Assembly (NCBI GenBank): GCA_045837725.1
Contig: JBEWZL010000063.1
Location: 62,001 to 126,000, forward strand
Reading direction: 5' to 3'
DNA length: 64,000 nucleotides
Origin: Vermamoeba vermiformis
Lineage: Eukaryota > Tubulinea > Echinamoebida
The notes under the pieces are model-generated. The model did no database searches and had not been told where the DNA came from. It worked only from the letters and a program-made list of their open reading frames with translations. This document shows positions 45,860-58,580 of this stretch, one piece after another (the first letter of the stretch is position 1; every line of letters starts with the position of its first letter). A program made the position numbers and the translations under genes.

Positions 45860-48038
45860 ATGAAACTTAACAGCGTCTGTAGGTTCATTTAAAATCATAC
45901 TGGTTTCCTTCGATATTAATTTTGCCGATCTGCTTAATCCCGATACTCGTTAATTTAACACTCATTTAATATATTGGTAATTTTTCAACGTCAATATAGA
46001 TTTTCATTTTATTTCGAAGAGACGATTATTAATAATTTTATTTTTAATTCAGATCTTGGCCTGTTTGTATTCATCGTGCTATTTGGATTCTTACGGGCGA
46101 ATCTTAGGCCCATCGGTAATATTGTATTTATTGCTACACAAGATCACCAATTAACCCGACTCTGATCAGTTAGCCCAACCGAATCTGACTGTAACTTCCA
46201 TGGAGACTATATCGAAGGCATTTGTAGTTGTAATGGGGGATATACTGGCATAGTATGTCAATACAAAATCAGCAAAGTGGAAACAAGAGAGTGCAAGGTA
46301 AGATCTAAACGATCGCTTTCTGTTCTAACCCAAATTTAGCGTTCAAATGACTGCTACGATTGCGAAGAATACGATTGCCCTTTAGCTTATCGCCAACAAT
46401 TAAACGTGTGCGACTATGTAGTTAAAGAAGAATACAAGGTCAACGGAATCTGTCGCAACATCACTGCAGTGTGCTTTCCGACTTACTCTTGCACTTGTCC
46501 TGAAGGCATATCATTGCTCGGCTCTGATTGTTTCCGAACAGAATTATTGGATAGATTTGGCTTCTTCATGATTGTCATTGCCGCGCTGACCGTTTTTAGC
46601 ATTGGATTCGAACTCGTTGTCCACTTTCTCGAGCATGTAAGTTATATTTATCATTATTATAATATATTATGCTAATATTACGCAGTTCTTGGCCCATCAC
46701 CATCAAAAAGGTCTGTTGGGCATCGTTCAGGGATTCAAGTCCGAGCTGACGTTGATCGGTCTGATTGGCTTGACCTTGTTTATTGTGAATAGTAATAGCG
46801 GTAAGAATAGACTACGGCCGGCAAGCATAAGCTTATATAAGCAATTATAGGATTCGAGCACTTAATAGAAGCGCTGCAAGGCAGTGAAGAAGTCATTGAC
46901 GGCGTACACTTCTTGATGTTTTTCTTCGTCATCGTGTACTTTTTTGTGCTCATATTTTCGCTGATTGTAATGAAGGTGTTAGTGTCAAGAAGATTTAAAA
47001 GTTTTGAATTAGTTCATGCAGGTAAAGACGTCAAAATACTTACGTGAAGTACCTGGATCCGCGAATTTTTGACACTTTTTTTCTTCAGAATCATTTCAAG
47101 CTTTACTCGAAGGTCGAGATCACAAACAAAGAGCAAGAGAAGTGATCGTAGAAGTTGGGGCCAATAGTCAATGGTACGTCGTAAACTCATTTTATTTGTT
47201 TTAACAAACCAGCTCGCCGCAGGTCCCGAAGAAGCTACGCCAATTACTGTACCTTCAGAAAGTTCTTTTTCGCGTCAGCAAGAACAAAATTCTCGCGAGA
47301 AGAGCTTGCTTTCTTCCCGTTCAACGAGTACATGAACCTGTGTTTGAGCGATGTTATGGGTCGGATCTCTAGCGGCACGTGGATCATTTGGATTGCGTTT
47401 GCATTTTTCTTCTTTATGGACGTATACTTGAAAGATTACTATGGATATACCATATCCCGTATTGCCGTCATGGTGCTTCTGAGCGTTACGAACGTTTTTA
47501 TCGTCATTCCTAAAATTAGAATGGCTGCATTTTCTTCGGTCAAGCCAAAGGTTAGTAAATTCATATTATTAATTCAGTCTATAATAATGTATTATATTAG
47601 GCGTTTAACATTAACGAAGAGAACGTCGAGTTGCTGCACGAGAATCCACAGGATGTTCGTTTAGCAAAGGCGTACCAAAAGTTCTTTGCTTGTGGCAGGC
47701 CTAAAGTTCTCGAAATATTGACGCAAATAGCACTTTGGTTCTCAATTCTCAACGCATTTGCCGTGGTTTTTATGAACGATGCCAGTTTGATCCCGTTACT
47801 TATTGCCATTTGCCTTGCACTGCTCAACGGATCATATATTATCACTATTTTGGCGCCTATGCTAGCAGGCATACTACATAACGGCCCTAAACTGAACGTC
47901 CAGTTCGTCAAAGAAGTTCTGAAGCGACATCCGCAAAACGACAAACTGCAGATCTATCGCGAGTACGTGGCCCAAAAACAAAATGCAAGGGCACCCATGG
48001 CTCAAGTAGAGGAGTTGCAAGATGTGGATCAAGAGTAA
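45860..48038 (+). CDS. EGF-like domain + MLO-like multi-pass membrane protein
   Basis: Start MKLNSV at 45860 (exon 1 is 45860-45878), continued after splicing by YLGLFVFIVLFGFLRA, together a signal peptide. A lumenal or extracellular cysteine-rich part follows, with an EGF-like unit (CNFHGDYIEGICSCNGGYTG then IVCQY) and a second cysteine cluster (CYDCEEYDCPLAYRQQLNVC, CFPTYSCTCPEG). Then come about seven hydrophobic helices, among them FGFFMIVIAALTVFSIGFEL, FKSELTLIGLIGLTLFIV, FLMFFFVIVYFFVLIFSLIV, SGTWIIWIAFAFFFFMDVYL and ASLIPLLIAICLALLNG. Between helices the segments HHHQKGLLGIVQGFKSELTL and NYCTFRKFFFASARTKFSRE match plant MLO proteins at ALEKIKAELMLLGF and CFFRQFYKSV. MLO proteins are calmodulin-binding Ca channels or regulators. 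Stop at 48036-48038. The MLO call rests on these local matches. Confidence 0.6.
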
Positions 48039-48181
48039 ATAAAAGTAAGTAATTAGACTAATTTCTTTGTTTTGATTGAGAAAATTCTCCAAGAGTCCAA
48101 AAGTGTTATTAATGCCGTCATAAGAACTCGGCAAAAAATCAGGTTTTATTTTCAGTAGAGCAGAAGCAAATGAGGGGAGGC

Positions 48182-50112
48182 TTATTCTGATGAGTCGTCA
48201 GATTGTGTGAGGCTGTAGTAATCCAGGTGGTGGTCAGAAGGGTATTCAATGTTGTGTGGTACAGTAATTTTGTAGCCCCATGCGTTGCTTTTCAACGATG
48301 TTTCTAACCAGACCACAAATGAGTTGTCACTGAAACGTGTTATGATATCCGTGGATAATGTATTTGTATTGAATGGCAATTCAAATGATTTGAAACCTTC
48401 AGTTGGTGGTGCAGACCTAAAGTCAAGGATCTTGAAAGAAAAGTTAGATTTGAATCAAATCGGAATTTTCTTCATACCGCCAGTCTTGACTTGTACATGG
48501 CAACAATAAGGTCATTAGTAATCCAAAAGAATTCTCTCACTTTGTAAAGCCCCTTTGATTTTGACCATCGACTTGCCACCCTTGGTTTCTTTTTCTCTTT
48601 CTTCTGTTCACCAGGTTTTAGTTCTTTAGTAAAATCAATTGTTGTTTTATAAATAGTGTCGTAATCTTGATCTTTTCCAGATCGTGTGGTGGATTTGTTT
48701 TTGAGTTTTACTTTCAGAATTTTTTCGGAGATCTGTGGGTTGTATTCTATCATTCTACTTCCATCATTTGACATTGTAATGTAGTTGCAATACCATTCGT
48801 CGACCTTAATTTGTCGCTGAATTGTTGGATCAAGTGTACAAGCTCCTGAAAAATTTCTGTGACGGGTGTCATAAAACTGTAATGAATCTGATGTATATGT
48901 AATATCGTATTTGTTTTGGTGGTGACATATTACTGGCAGTTTTTCATGCTGTCTTGTTTGCGTATTGTGAATGTATGTAACAGGATGATGTTTGGCTGAA
49001 CGATCTTGAATTATCAATTTAACGACTCCATGGTGTTCTATAAATCCCATAAAATAATATTCAGGTTCCAAAATATTGGGATAGTCATATTGTTTAACTG
49101 ACTCTCCTTTGAAGATCTCGACTTTACCAAATGACACAAGCCAAATAGTACCATCATCTGTATTAAAGTTAAAACATTTATCAAAAGTAATTTAGCAGAA
49201 GCAAATACCTTGCAGAAGTGCATCATAAGTCCTGCCTTTAGTGTTGCCACTGATCTTTCTTACCAAATCCACTTTGCCGTTATCCCCGACATCATAAAGA
49301 TAAAGAATTTGATTAGGTTCATCACTTGTAGCAGGTTTACTGATGGTATGGCTTATCAGCACCTGTTTTCCTTTAGAAACAAGTTGTCAGTCCCAAGTAT
49401 AGTATAAATTAATTGTTTCTTACGTAAGGTGTTGCATGAGAATTGAGTTTGTTCAACATCAAGTTCTTCTTCAATGATTGGATCTGGCTTTCGCAAGTCG
49501 ATGATAGTGTGCCCAAACTCAATTATGAATGCTATATTTGGGCACCATGGAGCTGATTTAACTGGTGCCCAGCCAAATTTCCAATGATTGAAGTCAAACA
49601 TTTGGATGTCACCAATGTGTTTTCGAACTCGAGCAACTTCTTCCATTAATTCAAGTTTTTCACCTCCAGTCAGTTCTTGATATGAATAGGGCAGAATATG
49701 AGCGAGCATCTCGCGGTAATAAGTGGTGATTTTGACATGCCAAGAAGAACATGTTTGGCTCAGTGCTTTCAAATCGTTTGTCACCAATTTTAAATGATCT
49801 AATATTCGTCTAGCAACTCCAATATTGGGGTTTTGGAACTAAATATGATTATTAGAATTTTATAAAATTATTACAGCGATGTTGTCATTTATTATTCAAA
49901 TTTTGAATTTTAATTAAAATTCATATTATTTATGGGTGGGAACTATTTATAAATTATTTTTGGCGTGATTTGAATCCGGACAACAATAACAATAAATACA
50001 AAATTAATCAACTCACGCCCGAATCCACTACTGAAGGCTCTTTATCGACAATTTTTTGCTTCTTTGCCTTTTTAGCTTTTGAACTATTCTTTGTGCGTTT
50101 CTTTGGAGGCAT
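48182..50112 (-). CDS. F-box protein with beta-propeller-like C-terminus
   Basis: Minus strand, start MPPKKRTKNSSKAKKAKKQK at 50112, stop at 48182-48184. The first exon is lysine-rich, a nuclear-localisation-like arm. After splicing (SG then FQNPNIGVARRILDHLKL) comes an F-box-like helix pair (LVTNDLKALSQTCSSWHVKI). The rest is beta-rich and repeat-like: WKFGWAPVKSAPWCPNIAFI, VLISHTISKPATSDEPNQIL, GTIWLVSFGKVEIFKG, YDITYTSDSLQFYDTRHRN, WYCNYITMSNDGSRMIEYN, ending FELPFNTNTLSTDIITRFSD and DHHLDYYSLTQSDDSSE. This suggests a substrate adaptor for an SCF ubiquitin ligase. It faces the two tandem F-box genes head to head and shares their general plan (F-box, then propeller-like region), but sequence similarity is low. 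Confidence 0.65.
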
Positions 50113-51027
50113 TGATGATTGTTATTCGATCACGAATGTTAAATTGAAATAATCGTTTATGTATGTTCGTAAAACCACCACTTATAATACATATTTAATT
50201 GGGACTTTTTCTCTTCTATGTCTCAACGTTCTGCAGCGGATTAGCGTCAATTGAATTGCAAGCGGATCGGACCCCGATCTCGTTTAAAACTTCGGGTAAT
50301 TGTATTGCTTCGATTAAATTACCACTAGGGGCCAGTATTATTGCCTTATTTCTGATAGTCTTGCGAACTCTTCTTGATCGTTAATTTCTCGGGCAAGCTC
50401 AATCGCTTTGTCAGCGTATCTTAGCGCTTTGTCCATTCTGTTCTATGGAGTCAAAATTTGTTAAAAGACTGAATATACATTTGATAGTATGCCTTACTAA
50501 ACTTGACAGGCCTTATACATAAACAACACGTGTTTTTTAGGTTCGCGTTTGTTGATCGCATCCGAAAAAAAGCAAATATGAGGAGTCCTCAAAACGCTCT
50601 GTAATAATAAGTAAACGCTATATAATAGTGCTATAACGTACTAATTGGATGCCTTCTATTTAGAACGCGCTTTTGAGCGATATTAATGCTACCGGTTCGC
50701 CGAGCCAGAGGCGAGCGACTTTCGCAGCGGATTGGATATCTCTCTATATAAAGACTATTAATAATAAAATAATTGGGGTTACAATGCCTAAAAGAGTTTT
50801 GGATCTTGCACATAATAAATACGTGCCTTACGAAACGTTGTCGCTGACTTGTAGATCTGATTTGAATAAATTTCTTCAACATTTACAACACGAATTTAAT
50901 GTATGTAACTTCATTCTTGTCCTCGTGCTGCTTTCGTTTGTTCAATAGAAGAAAATATTTTGCCAGCTCTCGCTTTTTATTACAATGAAGCCCACAACAA
51001 ACGTATGCATTCAAATTGATAATTATA
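50113..51027. other. Divergent region between F-box genes
   Basis: About 900 bp. It holds a possible tetratricopeptide fragment on the minus strand (50338-50598) and an open plus-strand stretch (50659-50900: NALLSDINATGSPSQRRATF ... HLQHEFN) that ends at a good GTATGT donor in phase with the second exon of the next gene. The latter may be an alternative upstream exon. The promoters of both flanking genes must also lie here. Confidence 0.4.
50338..50598 (-). pseudogene. Tetratricopeptide-repeat-like fragment
   Basis: Two in-frame pieces on the minus strand (REPKKHVLFMYKACQ, then after a short intron NRMDKALRYADKAIELAREI and NDQEEFARLSEIRQ, stop at 50338-50340). DKALRYADKAIELAREI is a good TPR helix pattern. 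No upstream start codon or further repeats are visible, so it looks like the tail of a lost gene, or a short gene whose first exon I missed. Confidence 0.3.
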
Positions 51028-54000
51028 ATGGAGAAGGACGATAAATTCGGGGTAGGTGGAACGAACTGTTGGGAAACGGATCAGAATTAAAATCTAATTA
51101 TGAGAAAGCTCTTTTAGTGGCGAATAATTATATTTAATTAACAACAATTTTTTACAATTATTTTACAGGCTTTGAAGGACGCAATGTCGATGGTAGATGT
51201 CGAAGTCTTTGACCGTCAAATTTCTTCAATGGATAGCCTCTCATTATTAAACGATCAAGATGAAGACTTAATAAGCTACGTAAGTCTTACAAGCTTTTCC
51301 CTACTCGTGCTAAAAGCGGATTTGAAAATTCAGGCCGTTAATCTTGGTCGACACGAGCTGGCCATTAAATTGCTTATTAAGACTTATGACGATGCAAAAA
51401 TGCCATTTGAGAAGATAACATGGCTAGAACTGTTCGGTATGGGCAAATCCGCTGCAGATCTTCCAAACTAAAATTTTTGCCAGATCTTGTCTCCGCACCA
51501 CATGCTTCCTCAACCCAAATTATTGAACGATTAAAATATGCCGCACCGCTAATCTCCCAAGGCAGTTTCCCGTTGACAACACTGGCGCACAAACCGAAGT
51601 ACCTCAAAGCTGCTTTCGCCCTTGGCGCTGTTTGCACGGACGGTAAATTTATCAATTTTATTCATAGAACTTAATACCGAGGTTATTAAAGCAATTGATG
51701 AAGGACACGTGTCAAACGGCGTGTTCGAAATCATTTCACGGAAAAAAAATCGCTACTTCGACGCCTAAATTAGTTGTATTATAGATTGCTTTGTTAGATT
51801 TTTTCGAATGACACGTGTCAAAAACTGAAACTATCCTCAGTTTAAGTAACCGTATTTTGTTTTTTATATAGCGAATGCCTTAGGCTCGGCCATTATGACA
51901 TCGAGCTTGCAATTCAAAGACAAAATCAAACTTTTGCAATGGCTCAAAGATAACAATTACGTGACGCACCAAATCGTACCTACTTCTGAAGTGCGGCGCT
52001 TCATTATACAATCTCCAGAATTCGAAGAATACTTGAAAAGTTATCCTGATTGTGATTGGATAATAGGTAAGAACAAAATTTACCGTTAAGCTCTCGAGAT
52101 TCGAGATCAGATCTAAAAATTTAATTCGTAGAAAAAGATCCGTTAACGCACAACAATATCCTGCACGAAATTACGAGACATGACAAGATACGCGTCTCTT
52201 CATTTAATCGAACTTGGTCCATATTGAAGAAAATTTGCCATGACAAACAAAAACTTATCGCTGCTGCTTTGCAAAGGTAAAGTTTGACCGAAAAATATTA
52301 CGTTTTACCTCAATAATGAGCCGGAAATTTCAATCGAAAACAGACAAACATTACTATAACAAAATTGTCGGTTAAATCCGATCGAATTTTACAATTAAAC
52401 TTGCGATATGTCCTTTTATTGGCGATATCGCCAAAATTAAGCTTGGTGGCGCTTTAAAGCCTACATGAATCATTTTACTTTCGCCGTTGTTTCGTTGTTC
52501 GATTTATTAATGACCTGTTAATAGGAACTCATCGGGAGTAGTACCAGCCATTGCCTATCTTTCAAAGTACTTGGGCTATTCGTCCACTTATCCCGTAGAA
52601 TTCCTTGACGCTCTCAAAATGATCGTCGAACAAGATGAAATCAATCAAGCGTGGATCACGTATACTGAACATCACATGAGTTACGACACGCAGATTTTGA
52701 AGTGTGGCATGTTGTATTGTTATCTTTTGCAGCACGGTCAGCCGCACAATACTCAGCACCTCAGACGAGTTTTGCAGAGATTATTTGAATGCGATGACTT
52801 GCATCAATTGTTTCACGCCATTGACAAACCAAAGAAGCCAGAAGAATTGTCGGAATCTGCAAATATTACCATAAATGGAAGTCATAGTCATCATACAATC
52901 CTGTTCGATTTACCGAAAGAATTATTCGAAGAAATTATTATTCAACTCGCTCCACATGACTTGACGAGGTTATACAGCTGCTCGAAGACATTGCACGAAG
53001 AATTCAAAACAACGTTGTTCAATCAAGACGAGCAACTTTGGCGTCATTATCATGTCAAGTACTTCACTCACGTTGAAGATGTGACACTGCCTTATCGAAC
53101 GAGAGTTCAGCGACTATTGAAGTAAGCGACAAAACGATCAAACCTTTGATAATGACACGTGTCATAAATTCGTTGTTGGTTTGACACTTAAAATTGACAG
53201 CCGCTGAGCAAACCGATGACTCCTGTGACGAATTTGACGTTTTTCGTTCTTAAAAATTCATAGTAATTGACGTATCAATCTTGAACTTGAAATTCAGTAT
53301 GACACGTCATAGGAGCAAAATCAATCGTTTCATAAAATTAGTCTTTGTTTGGGCTATACACCCTTTGATGATTATGACACCTGTCAATTTCTGAATTCTT
53401 GTTTTTTGCCTATTATTAACGGATAGTATATTTTTTTTTCAGGCTAAACTCGAGCTGGCGGAAGAATAAATATTCCGCCGTTGCAGAAATGAAAGGCAAG
53501 CCGCGACTGATCAACGACAATTGGATTATTATGAGCAACCACCTTGCAAATGAGTATTATACGTCATACAATACGACACCAGTCGCTTATTGGAACTGTC
53601 ATACTCAAAGCTTTGCAAATATTTCGGTTACATCTTCTGTCCATAATTTTTGCACAATATTGAAAGACACGACTGAATCAGCTAGTGCTCCAAAAGTGCT
53701 CGTTAGCGACTACAAAAACGGAAATTTCATCATGAAGATTCTAAGCGAGAAAGAATCAGCTCCGTTGAAAAATATTCCTGAGAATAATTACAGATCTGCA
53801 AATGTCTTTGAGAACATTGTTCCGATCGCCGAAAATCAGATATTTATTCCGCACGGTACGTAGCTGTGTGAAAAAATTGACTTCAAAAAATGACACTTTG
53901 ACACGTGTCAACAATCCTCCTTCACTAATTCTTTCAAATTTTCACAATTTTACTGGACAATATAATGTCTTATTCTAACGCTGTTATATTAAGCTGGATG

Positions 54001-54649
54001 TGTATTCAATATAGAATACGAAACAGTGACCGCACAACTGCCAAAATTCGACTTCGACAGTAGAACTATATACAATCCGTTCAACAAAACATTTGCCACT
54101 GTTTCTTCATATGGCAACGATTACTATGCGATTACAGATATTCGCACAAACAACACCGTTAAAGTGCCACGAAATACATTACACCCAATTACGATCACTT
54201 TCACTAAGATAGTCGATGAGCATACGCTGTTTATTATGGGACAGTGTCGCAATCATATGTTGGCCCGTCGATATACTTATGCATCTGCTTGTAGTTTTGT
54301 TGACTTGCGAACGGGATCCGAAACAAACAGAGTGAAACATGTGTTCACTAACACCTACGCGGTAAGACGTAAAACTTAACATATAATATTGAATAACTCA
54401 TTCATGAACGATTTGCAGAATGTTGCATGCTCAAACGAACGGCTATTCATTCACACACAAAATGCACCAATCGTTTCATCGTGGCACTTGCCGTCACGCA
54501 AAATCGAGTGGCTTCAACCCACTGAACACATTCCAAAAATGGCAAACGCACGATATCTCGTATTATCAGATCGTGATGATACCACAACTTATGTCAGAGA
54601 TTATTTGTCTTGGAGAAGCGAAGAAGCGGATCCGACCTTGAAATTGTAA
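51028..54649 (+). CDS. F-box protein with ankyrin-like N-terminus and propeller-like C-terminus, tandem copy 1
   Basis: About ten exons, estimated 750-800 residues. Exon 1 is proposed at 51028-51051 (MEKDDKFG), by analogy with copy 2; exon 2 starts at 51172. The N-terminal third has ankyrin-like helices (AVNLGRHELAIKLLIKTY, LAHKPKYLKAAFALGAVC). A middle helical region follows (FKDKIKLLQWLKDNNYVTHQ, YPVEFLDALKMIVEQDE), then a good F-box (FDLPKELFEEIIIQLAPHDL, TRLYSCSKTLHEEF). The C-terminal half is beta-rich and propeller-like (VAYWNCHTQSFANISV, YNPFNKTFATVSSYGNDYYA, ITFTKIVDEHTLFIMGQ, CSFVDLRTGSETNRVKHVF). The stop is at 54647-54649. Likely an SCF ubiquitin-ligase adaptor. Introns carry many TGACACGTGTCA palindromes. 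Confidence 0.75.
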
Positions 54650-57600
54650 TGAACGATAGTTCTAATTTATAAACAAATAAATGACGATTCGTAGATTTGG
54701 TCTTTACGAATCAAACGAGAATTATCAAAGAACGGTTGCACTTCTTGTCCCGTCCCATTTGACGAAAGTAAAGAGCACATTAGAAGTTAGTTTTTGAAGA
54801 AACTTATTTTTTATTGCACGTATAAATCAGATTAAGCAAGTTAATGGAAGGCAATAGAGTGGTACGTAGCGTTCTTAAAGACTCGAATCCGTTCCGAAAT
54901 TCAATAATCGGAAATTAAATTAATTGCATAACACCGATACAACGCTTTAGTTATACAATATCTATTGTACGATAAATATATATTTTTAGAAATTAATGAA
55001 TAATTATTAGGCTTTAAAAGCCGCAATTACAACGTCAGATGTCGAAGCCTTCACTGCGTTGTTGTCTGCTCAAGATCGCTTATCAATTCGTGCTATAATA
55101 AGAAAAAATGAAGACGAAGAAGATTTAATTAGCTTAGTAAGTCGTAAAGTAAGTCTTTGGTTTTTGACTTACGGATTCGTTGCAGGCTGTGCGGCTTGGT
55201 CGGCATGAAATGGCCGTTAAATTGCTTATTAAATCAAGCATTAATACTGATTTACCTTATGAAGAGTTTACATGGTTGAAACTATTCGGTATGGGCAAAT
55301 CCGCTGCAGATCTTCCAACTAAAATTTTTGCCAGATCTTGCCTCCGCACCAAGTTTATCTTCAGGCAATATTATAAAACGACTTAAATACGCGACACCTT
55401 TGATCGCTAGAGACGATTTTCCCATGCTAACCCTGGCGCACAAACCGAAGTACCTCAAAGCTGCTTTCACCCTTGGCGCTGTTTGCACGGACGGTAAATT
55501 TATCAATTTTATTAATTTAAGAATGCCTTATTATTTCATCGCTTATCCTTGTTAGAACAAGCGATATTTGACACTTCAAATTTTTGACGTTAAATTATGA
55601 CGTTGAACTGATATTTTTATGTGACACGTGAAAAAATTAAGATCTTTGACGCGTGTCAAATAACCGAGGTCTTCTGACATTTTCTATTTATTAACGCAAT
55701 TATTGAAATTCTTAAGCACCTTTTTTAGTCTACTATCTTACGAGACTGGATTGTGTTTAACTCGTTTTTTTCCAGAAAAAGAATTAGGCCTAGCTATTAT
55801 GCAATCGAATATGAAATTCAAAGACAAGATGCGAATGCTGAACTGGCTCAAAGACAACAATTACACGACAAAACAAATTGTTCCGGTCTCGCAAGTATTT
55901 CACCATTTAAAGGAATCTACGGAATTCGAAGAATACTTGCAAAGATATCCCGATTGGTTCTTAGGTAAGAATAAGCTAACAAAAAAAAAATTGGTGGATC
56001 CGAATCTGATCTAAACGACTTTTTTTCAGAACAAGATTCTAGCGGCAATAATATACTACACTATGCTACAAGACATGCACGTGTTCGAGTGGTCGATTTT
56101 GAGCGTATTTGGAAAGTGATGAAGAAACATGCAACGGACGTTCAGAAACTCATCGCTGCCGCCTTGCAAACGTAAGTTCAACCCGTACAAATTTGCCCGA
56201 TGAAATTTCGCTTAAAAAGACATTTATTAGTATCCTATCGCCGGGAAAACGGCCATTTATTTGCTGTATTAGTACTAAACTTTTTTATGTCTTTTTTGTA
56301 ATTTAATGCCGGGTTTTTTTCTAGGAACCAGGCGGGAGAAATTCCTGCGATTACGTATCTTTCGAAGTACTTGGGGTCGTTGAACACTTATCCCGTAGAA
56401 TTTCTTGCCGCTCTTAAAATTATCGTCGAACAAGACGAGACCAACACAGCGTGGCAAAAATTCATCGAAAATTGGAGCTTTTCGGTGCAGAATATGACAT
56501 ATACAATGCTATTTTTTTATCTTTTGCAGCACTGTCAGCCTCACAACGCACAAGCCATTCGTCAACATTTGCAGAAAATGATCGACCGCGACGATTTTAC
56601 GGAGCTGTTTCATTGCATTGATAAACCAAAAAAGCAAGAAGAATTGTCGGAATCTGCAAATATTACCATAAATGGAAGTCACAGTCTGTTCGATTTACCG
56701 AAAGATCTGTACAAAGAAATTGCTATGCATCTTGCTCCACATGACTTGACGAGGTTATACAGCTGCTCGAAGACATTGCACGAAGAATTCAAAACAATCT
56801 TATTCAATCAAGACGAGCAACTTTGGCGTCATTATCATGTCAAGTACTTCAAACACGTTGAAGATGTGACACTGCCTTATCGAACGAGAGTTCAGCGACT
56901 ATTGAAGTAAGTGACAAAACGATCAAACTTTTGATAATTACACGTGTCATAACGTCATGACAGTGCTGCACTTTACGACCGATTTTGACACTTAAGATCA
57001 AACGTTTTTACAATGACACGTGTCATAAAAAATCGTTAAAAAGTGACACTTTGACACTTAATAGCGTCCTAGCCTTATCGCAGGACAATTTCAGCGAATC
57101 AATACTTGTTTGGGTTATGCGATGTTCTTTTGAAAGTTGACAGTCACTTTTGATTTTCTTACGCACGTGATCTGCGAAGATGACACGTGTCACTTTTTGA
57201 AGCAGTATTAACATTTTATATACAGGTTGAATTCTAGCTGGCAACAAAACAAGTACTCCGCTGTTGCAGAATTGAAAGGCAATCCATTAATGCTGAACGA
57301 TGATTGGTTGGTTTTGAAAGGCCTTGACTCCAATTACAATACGACACACGTCTCTTATTGGAACTGTCACAGTCAACAATTTTCAGACATTTCGCACAGA
57401 ACAACACATCGGTCATTTATCACAATTTTGAAAGATACTAATAATGAAGCAGCGCGAGTGCCAAAAGTGCTGCTCGCAAGACGGAACGAGAACTTGAACT
57501 TCGTATTTACAATTTTGAGCGAAACAGAATCTCCGGTGCTAAAAAATCTTGCCATTCGTAGCGGAGTAAAAGATTTGGCAGGAATTACTTCGATAGACGC

Positions 57601-57752
57601 TACCTCGATTTTTTGCCCTTCTGGTACGTACCTCACAAACCAGTGTTTGACACGTGTCAAACTGCCTTAGAAATATAAAGTTTTTATGAGAGCTTCGTGG
57701 TTAGATATTTGTTGCAAATGACACGTGAAAAAATTATCGTTGACACGTGTCA
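51704..57752. repeat. Cluster of intronic TGACACGTGTCA palindromes
   Basis: Perfect copies at 51809, 53153, 53899, 57014, 57181, 57648 and 57741, with near-perfect or half copies at 51704, 53302, 53381, 55622, 55651, 56938 and 57719. All lie in introns of the two tandem F-box genes. Two further perfect copies sit in introns elsewhere (4856-4867 and 13366-13377). Each is its own reverse complement and has CACGTG at the centre. Confidence 0.9.
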
Positions 57753-58513
57753 AAAAAACAACTTCCCATAACAATTATTTACAATTTTTTCAATATAATG
57801 CTATCACATAGAATACTAATTATTTTTTAGTGAGCTGCGTCTACAACATTGAGCAAGAAATAGTCACGGCAGAATTGCATACCAAAGAAAATGAGATTGC
57901 AACATTTAATCCGTTCAACAATACTATTGTCACTGTTTCTAGTACTTCTGCACGCAGTCATTATACGGTCACAGATTTGCGAACAATGAAAGATATTTGG
58001 GTGCCGCAAAAATCATCCAAATCATCCAATACGATGACTATCAGATACACCAAGATAGTCGATGAGAATACAATGCTTATATTAGGATATGCGCCTGACT
58101 ACTTGCGAGGAGGTCGATATGGTAGACTCACGACAGCAGTTGGATTTGTTGACTTGCGAACCGGATCTGAAACAGAAATTGTCAAATATGCACTTCGCCC
58201 CAACTATATAAATTACGAGGTAAAACATAACATTTCGTACTTATAATATTTATTGAATAACTCATTCATGAATGATTTGCAGAATGTTCCATGCTCAAAC
58301 GAACGGCTATTCATTCACACACAAAATGCACCAATCGTTTCATCGTGGCACTTGCCATCACGCAAAATCGAGTGGCTTCAACCCACTGAACACATTCCAA
58401 AAATGGCAAACGCACGATATCTCGTATTATCAGATCGTGACGATACCACAACTTATATCAGAGATTATTTGTCTTGGGGAAGCGAAGAAGTGGATCCGAC
58501 CTTGAAGTTGTAA
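54844..58513 (+). CDS. F-box protein with ankyrin-like N-terminus and propeller-like C-terminus, tandem copy 2
   Basis: Same exon plan as copy 1. Exon 1 is MEGNRV at 54844, donor GTACGT, joining in phase to ALKAAITTSDVEAFTALLSA at 55012. It then has AVRLGRHEMAVKLLIKSS, LAHKPKYLKAAFTLGAVC, FKDKMRMLNWLKDNNYTTKQ, the F-box FDLPKDLYKEIAMHLAPHDL, TRLYSCSKTLHEEF and the propeller-like half (VSYWNCHSQQFSDIS, TFNPFNNTIVTVSS, VGFVDLRTGSETEIVKYA). Stop 58511-58513. Some exons are almost identical to copy 1 (the F-box exon end, and the final exon SNERLFIHTQNAPIVSSWHL) while others differ at about half of the residues. The short intron inside GMGKSAADLP (donor after LF) is also nearly identical in both copies. 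Function as for copy 1. Confidence 0.75.
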
Positions 58514-58580
58514 CGAACGATAGTTTTAATTTATAAACAAATGATACATATTGATATTAGTATACGTTAATATTATTGTA

